NCBI GenBank assembly: GCA_024280855.1
Contig: JAJRPG010000054.1
Location: forward strand, 1 to 64,000
Length of the DNA stretch: 64,000 bases
DNA from: Planctomycetota bacterium
Lineage (GTDB): Bacteria > Planctomycetota > Phycisphaerae > UBA1845
Direction of reading: 5' to 3'
Both the position numbers and the translations under genes were made by a program. Below, one piece after another: positions 16,833-24,957 of the stretch. The notes under the pieces were generated by a model. That model did no database searches. It worked only from the letters and a program-made list of their open reading frames with translations, and was not told where the DNA came from. Position 1 is the stretch's first letter. Every line of letters starts with the position of its first letter.

Positions 16833-17660
16833 TTAGAGCGATAATTGCAGTAAATTCTTAACGCGTTCGTTGCTAACTTTTTTGCCTTGTGTGGGCTGAT
16901 CGTTGTCCGTCCACTGGATTGGCTTCAACTTTGCGCCGGCTATAATAGTGTCATACAGTTGTCGCCTAGTCTGTGGATTGTCACTGGTTACGTTTAGCAG
17001 GCCATGATGGTTGACGGGCAGAAGTTTTGTCATGACCGTTACGATATCGTCCAGATGAATTAAGTTGATATACGCTTGACCATCGTCGCGCGTCTGCTCG
17101 GCTAGTATCAGGATACGCGGGGACAATTCTCTTAGCGGGCCATGTATCCCGCCTAATCTTAACACGGACACATCAACCGATTGTCGCTGGGCGTTGCTTA
17201 TACCATTCAACAACACGCGCTCGGCTTCGACGAGCAACTGACCTTTCTCATCGCTCGAAGTTGTCGGTGATGTTTCGTCAACCCAATCCCCGTCGTTTTG
17301 GCCATAGACCCGGGTGGAGGATGTGTAGATGATGCGGCGCAATGATGAGGATGAAACGGCTTCGACAATACTGCGAGCGCCTTGCACATATACGCGTTTA
17401 TAATCTCCGTTTCTACCTGCGCCATAGGTGAGTATCGCGGCGTCTCGATCGGCTAATAGGTCATGTAGTTTGTCTGCCTCTTTTAGTTCAATCCTGTGTG
17501 GCGTCATGCCGACTTGCTGAAGTTCATCCATACGTGATTGGCTGGTCGTGGTAGCTGCGACGTCGTGACCTATCGCGGCGAGTTTTTGGCCTACGGCGAG
17601 GCCGACGTAACCACAGCCTATGATGGCGATGCGTTGTGTTGGGGGCGTAGTCATAGTCAT
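16833..17660 (-). CDS. SDR-family NAD(P)-dependent epimerase/dehydratase-like protein
   Basis: A 275-residue extended short-chain dehydrogenase relative of the YeeZ type. The Rossmann motif is IIGCGYVGLAVG at residues 12-23. The IYTSSTRVYGQ block holds the catalytic Ser and Tyr position seen in epimerases, but the usual YxxxK is not clear, so activity is uncertain. A substrate-binding C-terminal part ends in VKNLLQLSL. It is upstream of nothing on its strand and is divergent from icd; a MITE-like repeat lies in the shared upstream region. Confidence 0.78.
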   Translation of the reverse strand: MTMTTPPTQRIAIIGCGYVGLAVGQKLAAIGHDVAATTTSQSRMDELQQVGMTPHRIELKEADKLHDLLADRDAAILTYGAGRNGDYKRVYVQGARSIVEAVSSSSLRRIIYTSSTRVYGQNDGDWVDETSPTTSSDEKGQLLVEAERVLLNGISNAQRQSVDVSVLRLGGIHGPLRELSPRILILAEQTRDDGQAYINLIHLDDIVTVMTKLLPVNHHGLLNVTSDNPQTRRQLYDTIIAGAKLKPIQWTDNDQPTQGKKVSNERVKNLLQLSL

Positions 17661-18133
17661 CTACACTATCGACGGTTCGCGTTTTGGATAGCTTATTGCT
17701 CACTTACCGCATTGAAAATATCCCGGTCTGGTGCCCCATTCTTCGAGTACTCCCGAAGGGTGGGGGAAGGATCAGTCGTTCAACTAACTATCAAACTTTT
17801 AGTAGATGACCAATAGCTGTAAACGAATTATGTCCGGTATGGCTTTCTCAACTTCTTATCTGTGCTATCCGTCCCCCCGCTTTGCCAGTAGGCAAACAAT
17901 GGGGCACCCGCGCGGGCTAAAAGCGGTGGCAGATAAGACCTGGCCACAAATGAGCGATACCCTCCATTTCGTTGACGATCGTACGAATGAAACGTATATT
18001 GCCACGCTTAAACGCGAGGGAATTACCCCATGTCTTTAGTATTATACGGATGGGGTCTCGACTTTCGCCGAAGATGTATGAATAAGGACTTTCACGCGAC
18101 TATTTCACTAGCTAGGACAAGGACCATCTGACT
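17661..18133. other. intergenic region with MITE-like copy 2
   Basis: Holds the repeat at 17731-17907. The segment 17907-18039 can be read as a short frame ending in ITPCL that looks protein-like, but it has no start outside the repeat; it may be a decayed gene end. Confidence 0.45.
17731..17907. repeat. MITE-like repeat, copy 2
   Basis: A 177-base element with the same GTGCCCCATT...AATGGGGCAC ends, the same first-40-base hairpin and largely the same interior as the copy at 13741-13920, differing by scattered substitutions and short indels. It lies in the divergent region between the SDR and icd genes. Confidence 0.8.
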
Positions 18134-19438
18134 ATGTTTGAGAACCTCACGCCACCGACTGCGGGCACAGCGATTACCATGAACCAGGGGGAGCTAAACG
18201 TTCCCAATGACCCGATTGTTCCTTTTATCGAAGGGGACGGTATTGGCCGAGACATCTGGAAGGCGGCGGTAACGGTGTTCGACGCGGGGGTCGAAAAAGC
18301 GTATGGCTCCGATAGAAAACTCAACTGGTTTGAAGTCTATGCTGGCCAAAAGTCCTATGATAAATATGGCACCTGGTTGCCTGATGATACTATTAAGGCT
18401 TTCAAAGAATACATCGTGGGTATTAAAGGCCCTTTGACCACGCCAATCGGCGGCGGCATTCGTTCGCTTAACGTAGCCCTTCGTCAGCAGCTTGATTTGT
18501 ATTGTTGTATTCGTCCTGTGCGACATTTCGCGGGGATACCTACGCCTGTGAAGCGTCCTGAAAATGTTGACATGGTCATTTTCCGTGAGAATACGGAAGA
18601 CATTTACGCTGGCATCGAATGGGAAGCTGGCTCGCCTGAGGCCAAGAAAGTTATCGCGTTTTTTCAAGATGCGATGGGCGTAACAAGTATTCGCTTCCCG
18701 GAAACTTCTGCGATTGGTGTTAAGCCTGTCAGTAGTGAAGGTAGTAAGCGTCTTGTACGAGCGGCTATTGAGTATGCCGTTGCCAATGGCCGAAAAAGCG
18801 TGACGCTGGTTCATAAAGGCAACATCATGAAGTACACCGAGGGTGGCTTCCGTGATTGGGGTTATGAGCTTGCGGAAAAGGAATTTGGCGACAAAACATA
18901 TACATGGTCACAGTGGGAACGCACCAAGAAAGATAAAGGCGAAGAAGCGGCAAACGCTGAACAAGAGACGGCGCTGAGCGGCGGGAAGATTCTTGTTAAA
19001 GACGCCATCGCTGATATTACTTTGCAGCAAGTGCTAACTCGGCCTCGTGAGTTTGATGTGATTGCGACGTTGAACCTCAACGGTGATTATCTATCTGACG
19101 CCCTCGCGGCTCAGGTTGGCGGCATCGGTATCGCACCCGGCGGCAACATCAATTACGCTACTGGCCATGCTATTTTTGAAGCAACACACGGCACGGCTCC
19201 TAAGTATGCCGACCAGGACAAAGTGAATCCGGGTAGCGTGCTGCTGTCTGGCGAGATGATGTTTCGATACATGGGCTGGACCGAGGCCGCAGACCTTATC
19301 ATTAAAGGTATCAACGGAGCCATTGGCGCGAAGGAAGTGACCTACGACTTTGAACGACTCATGCGGGCTGAGGGCGAGACGGCTAAGCTTCTGAAATGCA
19401 GCGAGTTTGGACAAGCTGTGATTCGACATATGGGATAG
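18134..19438 (+). CDS. icd: NADP-dependent isocitrate dehydrogenase
   Basis: A 434-residue enzyme of the E. coli type that oxidises isocitrate to 2-oxoglutarate in the TCA cycle. [12 protein letters not shown] starts the fold; [11 protein letters not shown] contains the Ser that binds substrate and is phosphorylated by AceK in enterics; [14 protein letters not shown] and the C-terminal [24 protein letters not shown] are cofactor and substrate blocks. Length matches the family with a 15-residue N-terminal addition; the inner ATG at 18179 is an alternative start. AAGGA precedes the first ATG by about ten bases. No aceK is seen nearby. Confidence 0.95.
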   Translation: MFENLTPPTAGTAITMNQGELNVPNDPIVPFIEGDGIGRDIWKAAVTVFDAGVEKAYGSDRKLNWFEVYAGQKSYDKYGTWLPDDTIKAFKEYIVGIKGPLTTPIGGGIRSLNVALRQQLDLYCCIRPVRHFAGIPTPVKRPENVDMVIFRENTEDIYAGIEWEAGSPEAKKVIAFFQDAMGVTSIRFPETSAIGVKPVSSEGSKRLVRAAIEYAVANGRKSVTLVHKGNIMKYTEGGFRDWGYELAEKEFGDKTYTWSQWERTKKDKGEEAANAEQETALSGGKILVKDAIADITLQQVLTRPREFDVIATLNLNGDYLSDALAAQVGGIGIAPGGNINYATGHAIFEATHGTAPKYADQDKVNPGSVLLSGEMMFRYMGWTEAADLIIKGINGAIGAKEVTYDFERLMRAEGETAKLLKCSEFGQAVIRHMG

Positions 19439-19517
19439 GGATACGATTGCGAAAGCGAAATAGGAAAATTAGCTCCACCGTTTGTTGGTACATAGATAAT
19501 TACGCTTGGAGTTAATT

Positions 19518-20213
19518 TTGTTAGCCGTAGCGCCGTTTACGCCTATCTTGTTAGCCGTCCTTATATGCTGGGTTTTCTCAGTATGTATTCACGAGTACGC
19601 GCACGCCATCGTGGCTTACGTTGGCGGGGATAAAGGCGTTAAAGAGCGAGGCTATCTATCTCTTAATCCGCTTGCGTACCTGGACCCCATCACGTCCATA
19701 TTTCTTCCGCTGCTCATATTGACTATGGGCGGTATTCCGCTGCCCGGTGGTGCGGTGCTTATTGATAAGCGCGTGTTGCCGAATCGTCATTGGCGGGCGA
19801 TGGTGAGTGCGGCTGGTCCGTTATCGAATTTTCTTCTGTTCCTCATTTTGGCATTCCTCGTTCATCCAACGACCGGATTGGTTGGGCATAGCTCTTTTAA
19901 CAAACCCATGTGGGAGATATTGCTGGGTACGATGGTGGTTTTGGAGTTGCTATCTGTACTGTTTAATTTGATTCCGATACCACCGTTAGATGGCTATGGC
20001 ATCATTGAGCCTTACTTACCACCCGCGATTCGAGCCGCCGGCAATAATCTCGGCTCGCAGGGTTTTGTCATTATTTTCCTGCTGTTTTTTCTGATGGATG
20101 GCCCACTGCATTGGCTCATGGAAATTGAGCGCAATATACTAGATTTCTTTGGGCTGCCGTATGAAACGACCTGGCGCTGCTACAACATCGCGTTATTCGG
20201 CTCTTCTGAATAA
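19518..20213 (+). CDS. site-2 protease family (M50) membrane metalloprotease
   Basis: A 231-residue membrane protease. The zinc motif is CIHEYAHAIVAYVGGD (HExxH), and the second signature LFNLIPIPPLDGYGII supplies the Asp. Several hydrophobic spans surround both. Such small site-2 proteases cut membrane-embedded substrates such as anti-sigma factors; the substrate here is unknown. No ATG is available near the N-terminus. I choose TTG at 19518, with GGAG six bases before it; TTG at 19506 is the other option and adds four residues. It follows icd by 79 bases. Confidence 0.82.
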   Translation: MLAVAPFTPILLAVLICWVFSVCIHEYAHAIVAYVGGDKGVKERGYLSLNPLAYLDPITSIFLPLLILTMGGIPLPGGAVLIDKRVLPNRHWRAMVSAAGPLSNFLLFLILAFLVHPTTGLVGHSSFNKPMWEILLGTMVVLELLSVLFNLIPIPPLDGYGIIEPYLPPAIRAAGNNLGSQGFVIIFLLFFLMDGPLHWLMEIERNILDFFGLPYETTWRCYNIALFGSSE

Positions 20214-20277
20214 TAAATATTAACCATGACTATTCGCAGCAGTCTATTGCAATGCTTGTTTCTAGCACTCTCTAGGA

Positions 20278-20337
20278 GTAGGTCGGGGCATCGACCCGGC
20301 ATGAGTCAAGAAACGTCGGGTCGATGACCCGGCCTAC
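20278..20337. repeat. GGGTCATCGACCC palindromic repeat, copy A
   Basis: A 60-base imperfect palindrome: GTAGGTCGGGGCATCGACCC at the left and GGGTCGATGACCCGGCCTAC at the right, around AAGAAACG. It includes the stop codon of the leftward ctpA gene. A related copy lies at 55034-55096 and a half copy near 43225. Confidence 0.7.
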
Positions 20338-21638
20338 GGTTTGGTAAACACTTGAATCGCCCGGGCGATTTGTCGGTCTCTTATCACCGCAAGTGGTTTA
20401 TCGTCTGGCGCGTTGTAATCGCCTGTAATCTTTTCAGCATCGATGCGTGATAGCTGAATCGCTCTTGACTCCGCATCGGAAAGTTCTACTACAAGATTAG
20501 GCAACACGCCCCAATCTCCGCTCTTTTCCGTTTTTGGGTTGCGATGCACGATTCGGCCTTTGGGTAATCTATAATACGCCGTCGTGAGTTTAATCGCAGC
20601 CTCTATACTTTGTAGGTGAATGAGATGTTGCACGCTACCTTTTCCGAAGCTTCGCGTACCCACAATCGTCGCTCGCTCATGATCTTGCAACGAACCAGCT
20701 AACACTTCCGCAGCGCTCGCGGAAGCTTGGTTGACAAGAACGACCAATGGCAGTTTCTCCGCTAGTGTCTCTGCTGTGGCACGGTATTCACGAGTGGCTA
20801 ATCTTCTTGTGACTGTTGACACGATCACCCCCTCGCCAAGAAATAAGTCTGCAATATAAATGGCCTGCTTGAATAACCCCCCAGGATTGAATCGCATATC
20901 CAAAATCAAACCCTTGGCATCAGCGGCTAACACCTCTCGCAAGGCGGCTGCGAAATCTGTGCCTGTGGGCCGTAAGAAATTGCTGATGCGGATGTAGCCT
21001 ATAGGCATAGCCGAATCGAGCATGAACGACCATTGGCCATCTGCTTTTCGGTATGATCCGCGAACGGTTTCAATATTGATCGATTCGGGAATCATATCCA
21101 CCGTGCGTTTTTCGCCGTTATCAAGTTGACGGATAGTAATCGTAACGGATTTTCCTTTTTCACCTCGTAATAAAGCCTGCAATTCCAGCACGGACTTATT
21201 ATGCACGCGGGTTCCGTTTATCGATAAGATAGTATCCCCAGCGAGAATGCCCGCGCGGGCTGATGGACCTCCTGGGGACGCGGCGATGACGGTGGGCTTA
21301 TCGTGTACGAAGCCAACATCGATGCCGATGCCCATGTAGGCCCCTTCGTTATGGTGTTCCAGGTTCGCAAGTTCGGCCTTGTTGAGAAACCCGCTGTAAG
21401 GGTCGAGTCGAAACATCATGCCGCGCAGCGCACCTTCTACGAAACGATTATCTTTAATCGGTTCTACGAAGTGCTGACGGGCAATGGCATCCACTTCGAC
21501 CAAGGCTCGAAATGCGCCGAAAACAGTATCTTGTTCGGCGGCCATCGGGGGTAGGCGCATGAGCATCACCGCGATGAGGCCGAACATAACTACCCACGCC
21601 CAGCTTTGTTTAGATTTTGATTCTTGTATCTCTGGCAT
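20334..21638 (-). CDS. S41 family C-terminal processing protease
   Basis: A 434-residue exported or membrane-anchored CtpA/Prc-type protease, with one N-terminal span near residues 14-30. A PDZ domain (YMGIGIDVGFVHDKPTVIA to about residue 185) precedes the catalytic part; the Ser is in NQASASAAEVLAGSL and the general base Lys in RSFGKGSVQHL. These enzymes trim C-termini of periplasmic or envelope proteins. Length is normal. The stop codon lies inside a palindromic repeat, so the last residues may have been changed by its insertion. Confidence 0.9.
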   Translation of the reverse strand: MPEIQESKSKQSWAWVVMFGLIAVMLMRLPPMAAEQDTVFGAFRALVEVDAIARQHFVEPIKDNRFVEGALRGMMFRLDPYSGFLNKAELANLEHHNEGAYMGIGIDVGFVHDKPTVIAASPGGPSARAGILAGDTILSINGTRVHNKSVLELQALLRGEKGKSVTITIRQLDNGEKRTVDMIPESINIETVRGSYRKADGQWSFMLDSAMPIGYIRISNFLRPTGTDFAAALREVLAADAKGLILDMRFNPGGLFKQAIYIADLFLGEGVIVSTVTRRLATREYRATAETLAEKLPLVVLVNQASASAAEVLAGSLQDHERATIVGTRSFGKGSVQHLIHLQSIEAAIKLTTAYYRLPKGRIVHRNPKTEKSGDWGVLPNLVVELSDAESRAIQLSRIDAEKITGDYNAPDDKPLAVIRDRQIARAIQVFTKP

Positions 21639-21884
21639 GGGTCTACAATCGAAATATCCTATACTTATTGACGGCTAGAGCGCACCGCCGCCTCAATCTT
21701 CATCGACAGGCGTACGCACGCTAAAGAGTGGTGATAGCCCTTAACTCGCTTAGCCCGATAAGAAAGCTTACATCGACAGTCCTGCTCAATTGGATACACT
21801 GCCTCGACGTGATGACGGCTTAGGATATCGGTCGTTAGATTGATGATGAATTGACTAACGCGGATTCGCAAATAGGGTAAAGCG

Positions 21885-22307
21885 ATGGCTAAAGAAAAGT
21901 GGTATGTCGCGGGGCTTAGTTTCGAGTGTACGCAGTGTGGTAACTGTTGTAGCGGTGAGCCTGGGTATGTCTGGGCGACTAAGGAAGAAATAACCGGCAT
22001 TGCGAAATTTCTAGGCCGAACCGACGGAACCCTTGATAAGAAACATCTACGACGGGTAGGTCTGCGATATAGTTTGACCGAAAAACCTGATGGAGACTGC
22101 ATTTTCCTTAAACGCGAAGATGGGAAATCGATGTGCGGTATCTACCCCGTTCGCCCGCTGCAATGCCGCACTTGGCCATTCTGGAACGATAACCTCAAAT
22201 CAGCCAAGGCATGGAACGAGGCGAACCTGAATTGCCCAGGACTCAATCGTGGTGAAAAACGAGATTTTGTGCAAATTGAAACCATTCGTACCCAAAAGAA
22301 GTGGTAA
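21885..22307 (+). CDS. YkgJ family cysteine cluster protein
   Basis: A 140-residue protein with the UPF0153/YkgJ cysteine pattern: FECTQCGNCCSGEPGYVW near residues 13-30 and later CGIYPVRPLQCRTWPF. The cysteines probably bind an Fe-S cluster or zinc. The biochemical role of the family is not settled. It is cytoplasmic by sequence. It starts between a leftward ctpA gene and a lipoprotein gene, with no obvious operon partner. Confidence 0.85.
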   Translation: MAKEKWYVAGLSFECTQCGNCCSGEPGYVWATKEEITGIAKFLGRTDGTLDKKHLRRVGLRYSLTEKPDGDCIFLKREDGKSMCGIYPVRPLQCRTWPFWNDNLKSAKAWNEANLNCPGLNRGEKRDFVQIETIRTQKKW

Positions 22308-22396
22308 TCAAGAAATTATGGCTTATACGCGGCGTTGAGTGGCGTTCTAGTTGACAGTAAACCGTCCAATGCTACTATTTGAGTGTGAGAATGGCT

Positions 22397-22414
22397 CGTG
22401 TCAACGCTGACACG
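22397..22414. promoter_or_regulatory. palindrome upstream of small lipoprotein gene
   Basis: CGTGTCA-acgc-TGACACG, a perfect seven-base inverted repeat, 38 bases before the lipoprotein ATG. It could be an operator or an mRNA hairpin in the leader. No T-run follows. Confidence 0.35.
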
Positions 22415-22452
22415 GGCACAGAACGGGGTTCGTTAAGTTGAGGAGAGTCGAT

Positions 22453-22707
22453 ATGAAGTCAGCACGCGTTGTGCTTCATACTGTAGCGATAACAGGTTTG
22501 CTCCTAGCGGGAGTGGGTTGCGCTAAAGGCACTGAAGGTTTATGGTATCCTCATCGTCACAATCAAACGATGTCCCAGTCTAGCGAAGATCACGCTAACT
22601 ACATCTCCGATATAGCTGAACATGACCGTCGCGCACTAGCTGATGATCTCGACTTACTGTTCATGACAGATCGCCCTACGCGACTGTCCCGTTGGCATAG
22701 TCGTTGA
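22453..22707 (+). CDS. small lipoprotein, unknown function
   Basis: An 84-residue predicted lipoprotein. Its signal peptide ends in LLAGVGC with the Cys near residue 23, and a polar, His- and Asp-rich tail of about 60 residues follows (DIAEHDRRALADDLDLL is helical). No family recognised. The ATG at 22453 has AGGAGAG six bases before it, so I prefer it to the TTG at 22438. Confidence 0.65.
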   Translation: MKSARVVLHTVAITGLLLAGVGCAKGTEGLWYPHRHNQTMSQSSEDHANYISDIAEHDRRALADDLDLLFMTDRPTRLSRWHSR

Positions 22708-22945
22708 TCGTTTTACAATTACTTACATTCTAACCAATTAGAACCGCACCACCTTCAGAATGATCTGTGGCCGACGCTTCCTGACGCCCCCATTCTACAT
22801 TGGTTGTTTAAGAGCCAGCCTCGTTGCGTTAAACGCTCGCTGTAACATTTGCCTCCACAAGACTGAGCCTTTAATCTACCCATCGCGTGAGAACCGTCAG
22901 CTGCTGCCAAGTAGCTTTTGTTTTTAACCTATCGGAGTTCGACTT

Positions 22946-24787
22946 GTGAATGTGAATCTACTAAATCTTCGCCTGCGTATGATGCGTCCGACACTCATTA
23001 TCTGTTCACTGCTCGTCTTGTCTGGATGCAGCACGGCACTGGAACAACGATTCCAATCACACATCGACTACCTAGCCAGTGACGAACTCCAGGGGCGTCG
23101 CGTTGGCACCGAAGGATTGGAGTTAGCTGCAAAGTATATTGAAGCGCAGTATAAAGAAATTGGCCTGCGTCCTGCGGGCGATGATGGCTCCTTCTTTCAA
23201 TCTTTCCCTATTACACTCGCAAGAAAATTGACCGAAAATAGCTACCTGACCGTAGCGACGGACAGTACGCCGCGTCAATTGAAAAAAGATTTTGTACCAT
23301 TCCCCTTCTCGTCGAACCAATCGTTTGAAGGAGATGTCATTTTCTGCGGATATGGCATCACAGCCACGGATAAACAACATGATGATTTTGTACATGTAGA
23401 TGCCAAGGACAAGATCATTCTCATGCTTCGTGGCAAGCCTGCCGACTGGTCGGACGAAGGCGGATTCATGCGAGATTACGGCAGCTTCCGCAATAAAATT
23501 TACAACGCCAAGGACCGTGGCGCGGTAGCTGTTCTGATTGTGAACCAGGCCCCCCTATCAGGGCATGATGGCAAGCTGTTTGATTTCGATCAGCATGGCG
23601 CATCCGACTATGGCATCCCGGCCTTTCATGTCTCGCGTGCTTATGCCCAGACAATGCTAAAGCTTGGCGGAGCCGATTCTCTTGAAGAACTACAACGTCG
23701 CAATGATACAAGCAGTTACGTCTCGGCGGCATTGACCAATGTGAAAGTCAGCGGTCACGCAGCGATTGAAAAGAAAAAAGCACCGACCCAAAACGTCGTC
23801 GGGCTTCTGTCAGGGAGCGGACCTCTTAAAGACGAATACGTTGTCATTGGCGCCCATTACGACCATCTAGGCCTCACCCGACCGATGATGCGAAAATTCA
23901 AAGATGGCAAAATCGTCAGAGAAAAATCAACACCGCAAATTCATAACGGCGCAGACGACAACGCTTCAGGTGTTAGTGGCCTGATAGAAATCGCGAGGGC
24001 TTTATCTGAGAAAAAAGGTCCGCGACGAGGCGTATTGTTCGTGGCATTTTCAGCAGAGGAAACGGGATTACATGGCAGCAACTATTATGTGAAGCATCCG
24101 CTCGTCCCTCAGCCTGACACCGTCGCGATGCTCAATTTGGATATGATTGGCCGAATGCCAGTGAATGGAAACATACTCGAAGTATTCGGTGCGAATTCTG
24201 GTGACACGTTCGAGGCATATCTCACCAAGGCAGCCAAGCCTTTGGGGATTAAAATTGCACCATCACCCGACACGGGCGGACGAAGTGACCATGCGCCGTT
24301 TGTGCGAGAAAAAGTCCCGTCCATGCACTTTTTCACTGGACAACATAGCGACTACCACAAGCCTACGGATGATGCGTATAAAATAAATGCCCCAGCTGGT
24401 GCGAAAGTAATTCGATTGGTTTCTCAGGTCGCCAGCGACCTAGCCTCTTCACCTTCCAGACCAAAATTTCAAGAAGTCGATCAGGCCAAATTACCATCTC
24501 CCGGCGGCACACCGACCTATCGCGTGGTCATGGGCCTGGCGCCTGGTTATGGCGATGATGGTAGTGAAGGCATGAAAGTCGAGGCGGTCAACCCGCAAGG
24601 ACCAGCCGACATCGCGGGCATCAAGGCTGGCGACCGCATTATTAGCATAGACGGCAAGAAAGTAGCAAACATTTACGACTACATGGCTTCCACGCGCAGC
24701 AACAATCCCGGCGACACCGTGGACGTTGTGGTCGTCCGCGATGGCCGGGAAATTTCTATCAAAGTGACATTGTCCGGAGCTGGGTAG
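22946..24787 (+). CDS. M28 family zinc aminopeptidase with PA and PDZ domains, lipoprotein
   Basis: A 613-residue exported protein. The signal peptide ends in the lipobox LLVLSGC at about residues 22-28. A PA-type insert (about 130-230) precedes the M28 core. The core carries the zinc ligands in order: IGAHYDHLG, GADDNASGVSG, FSAEETGLHG, NLDMIGRM and SDYHKPTDD. A C-terminal PDZ domain (GDRIISIDGKKV) ends the protein. It probably removes N-terminal residues from peptides at the cell envelope. No ATG fits the signal peptide; GTG at 22946 follows a CGGAG site. Confidence 0.88.
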   Translation: MNVNLLNLRLRMMRPTLIICSLLVLSGCSTALEQRFQSHIDYLASDELQGRRVGTEGLELAAKYIEAQYKEIGLRPAGDDGSFFQSFPITLARKLTENSYLTVATDSTPRQLKKDFVPFPFSSNQSFEGDVIFCGYGITATDKQHDDFVHVDAKDKIILMLRGKPADWSDEGGFMRDYGSFRNKIYNAKDRGAVAVLIVNQAPLSGHDGKLFDFDQHGASDYGIPAFHVSRAYAQTMLKLGGADSLEELQRRNDTSSYVSAALTNVKVSGHAAIEKKKAPTQNVVGLLSGSGPLKDEYVVIGAHYDHLGLTRPMMRKFKDGKIVREKSTPQIHNGADDNASGVSGLIEIARALSEKKGPRRGVLFVAFSAEETGLHGSNYYVKHPLVPQPDTVAMLNLDMIGRMPVNGNILEVFGANSGDTFEAYLTKAAKPLGIKIAPSPDTGGRSDHAPFVREKVPSMHFFTGQHSDYHKPTDDAYKINAPAGAKVIRLVSQVASDLASSPSRPKFQEVDQAKLPSPGGTPTYRVVMGLAPGYGDDGSEGMKVEAVNPQGPADIAGIKAGDRIISIDGKKVANIYDYMASTRSNNPGDTVDVVVVRDGREISIKVTLSGAG

Positions 24788-24957
24788 TCGCCAAATTACT
24801 CTACCAATGCAGGATGAATCGAGGTCATGGAGAATACGCGCTCGACGATGCTTTCATCCACATGAATGCTCGTATCACCGTGCATCCTGAGCGTACCATA
24901 TGAATCGCTGATACCAATGAGCGTTGCTGCGGCGTCGGATGCGACGCTAGCGCCAAC
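24788..24957 (-). other. protein-like in-frame extension after the radical SAM stop codon
   Basis: Read leftward, the frame of the radical SAM gene continues after its TGA for 53 sense codons to a TAA at about 24799. The translation looks protein-like, including ISDSYGTLRMHGDTS and SIVERVFSMTSIHPAL. It has no good start codon of its own. A perfect stem GCGTCG-catc-CGACGC (24932-24947) lies ten bases after the TGA. It may be a separated C-terminal domain, a gene remnant or a readthrough product. Confidence 0.4.

Noticed and set aside
17806-18039. 77-codon rightward frame spanning MITE-like copy 2
   Set aside because: Its first third is repeat sequence. The end looks protein-like but there is no start outside the repeat.
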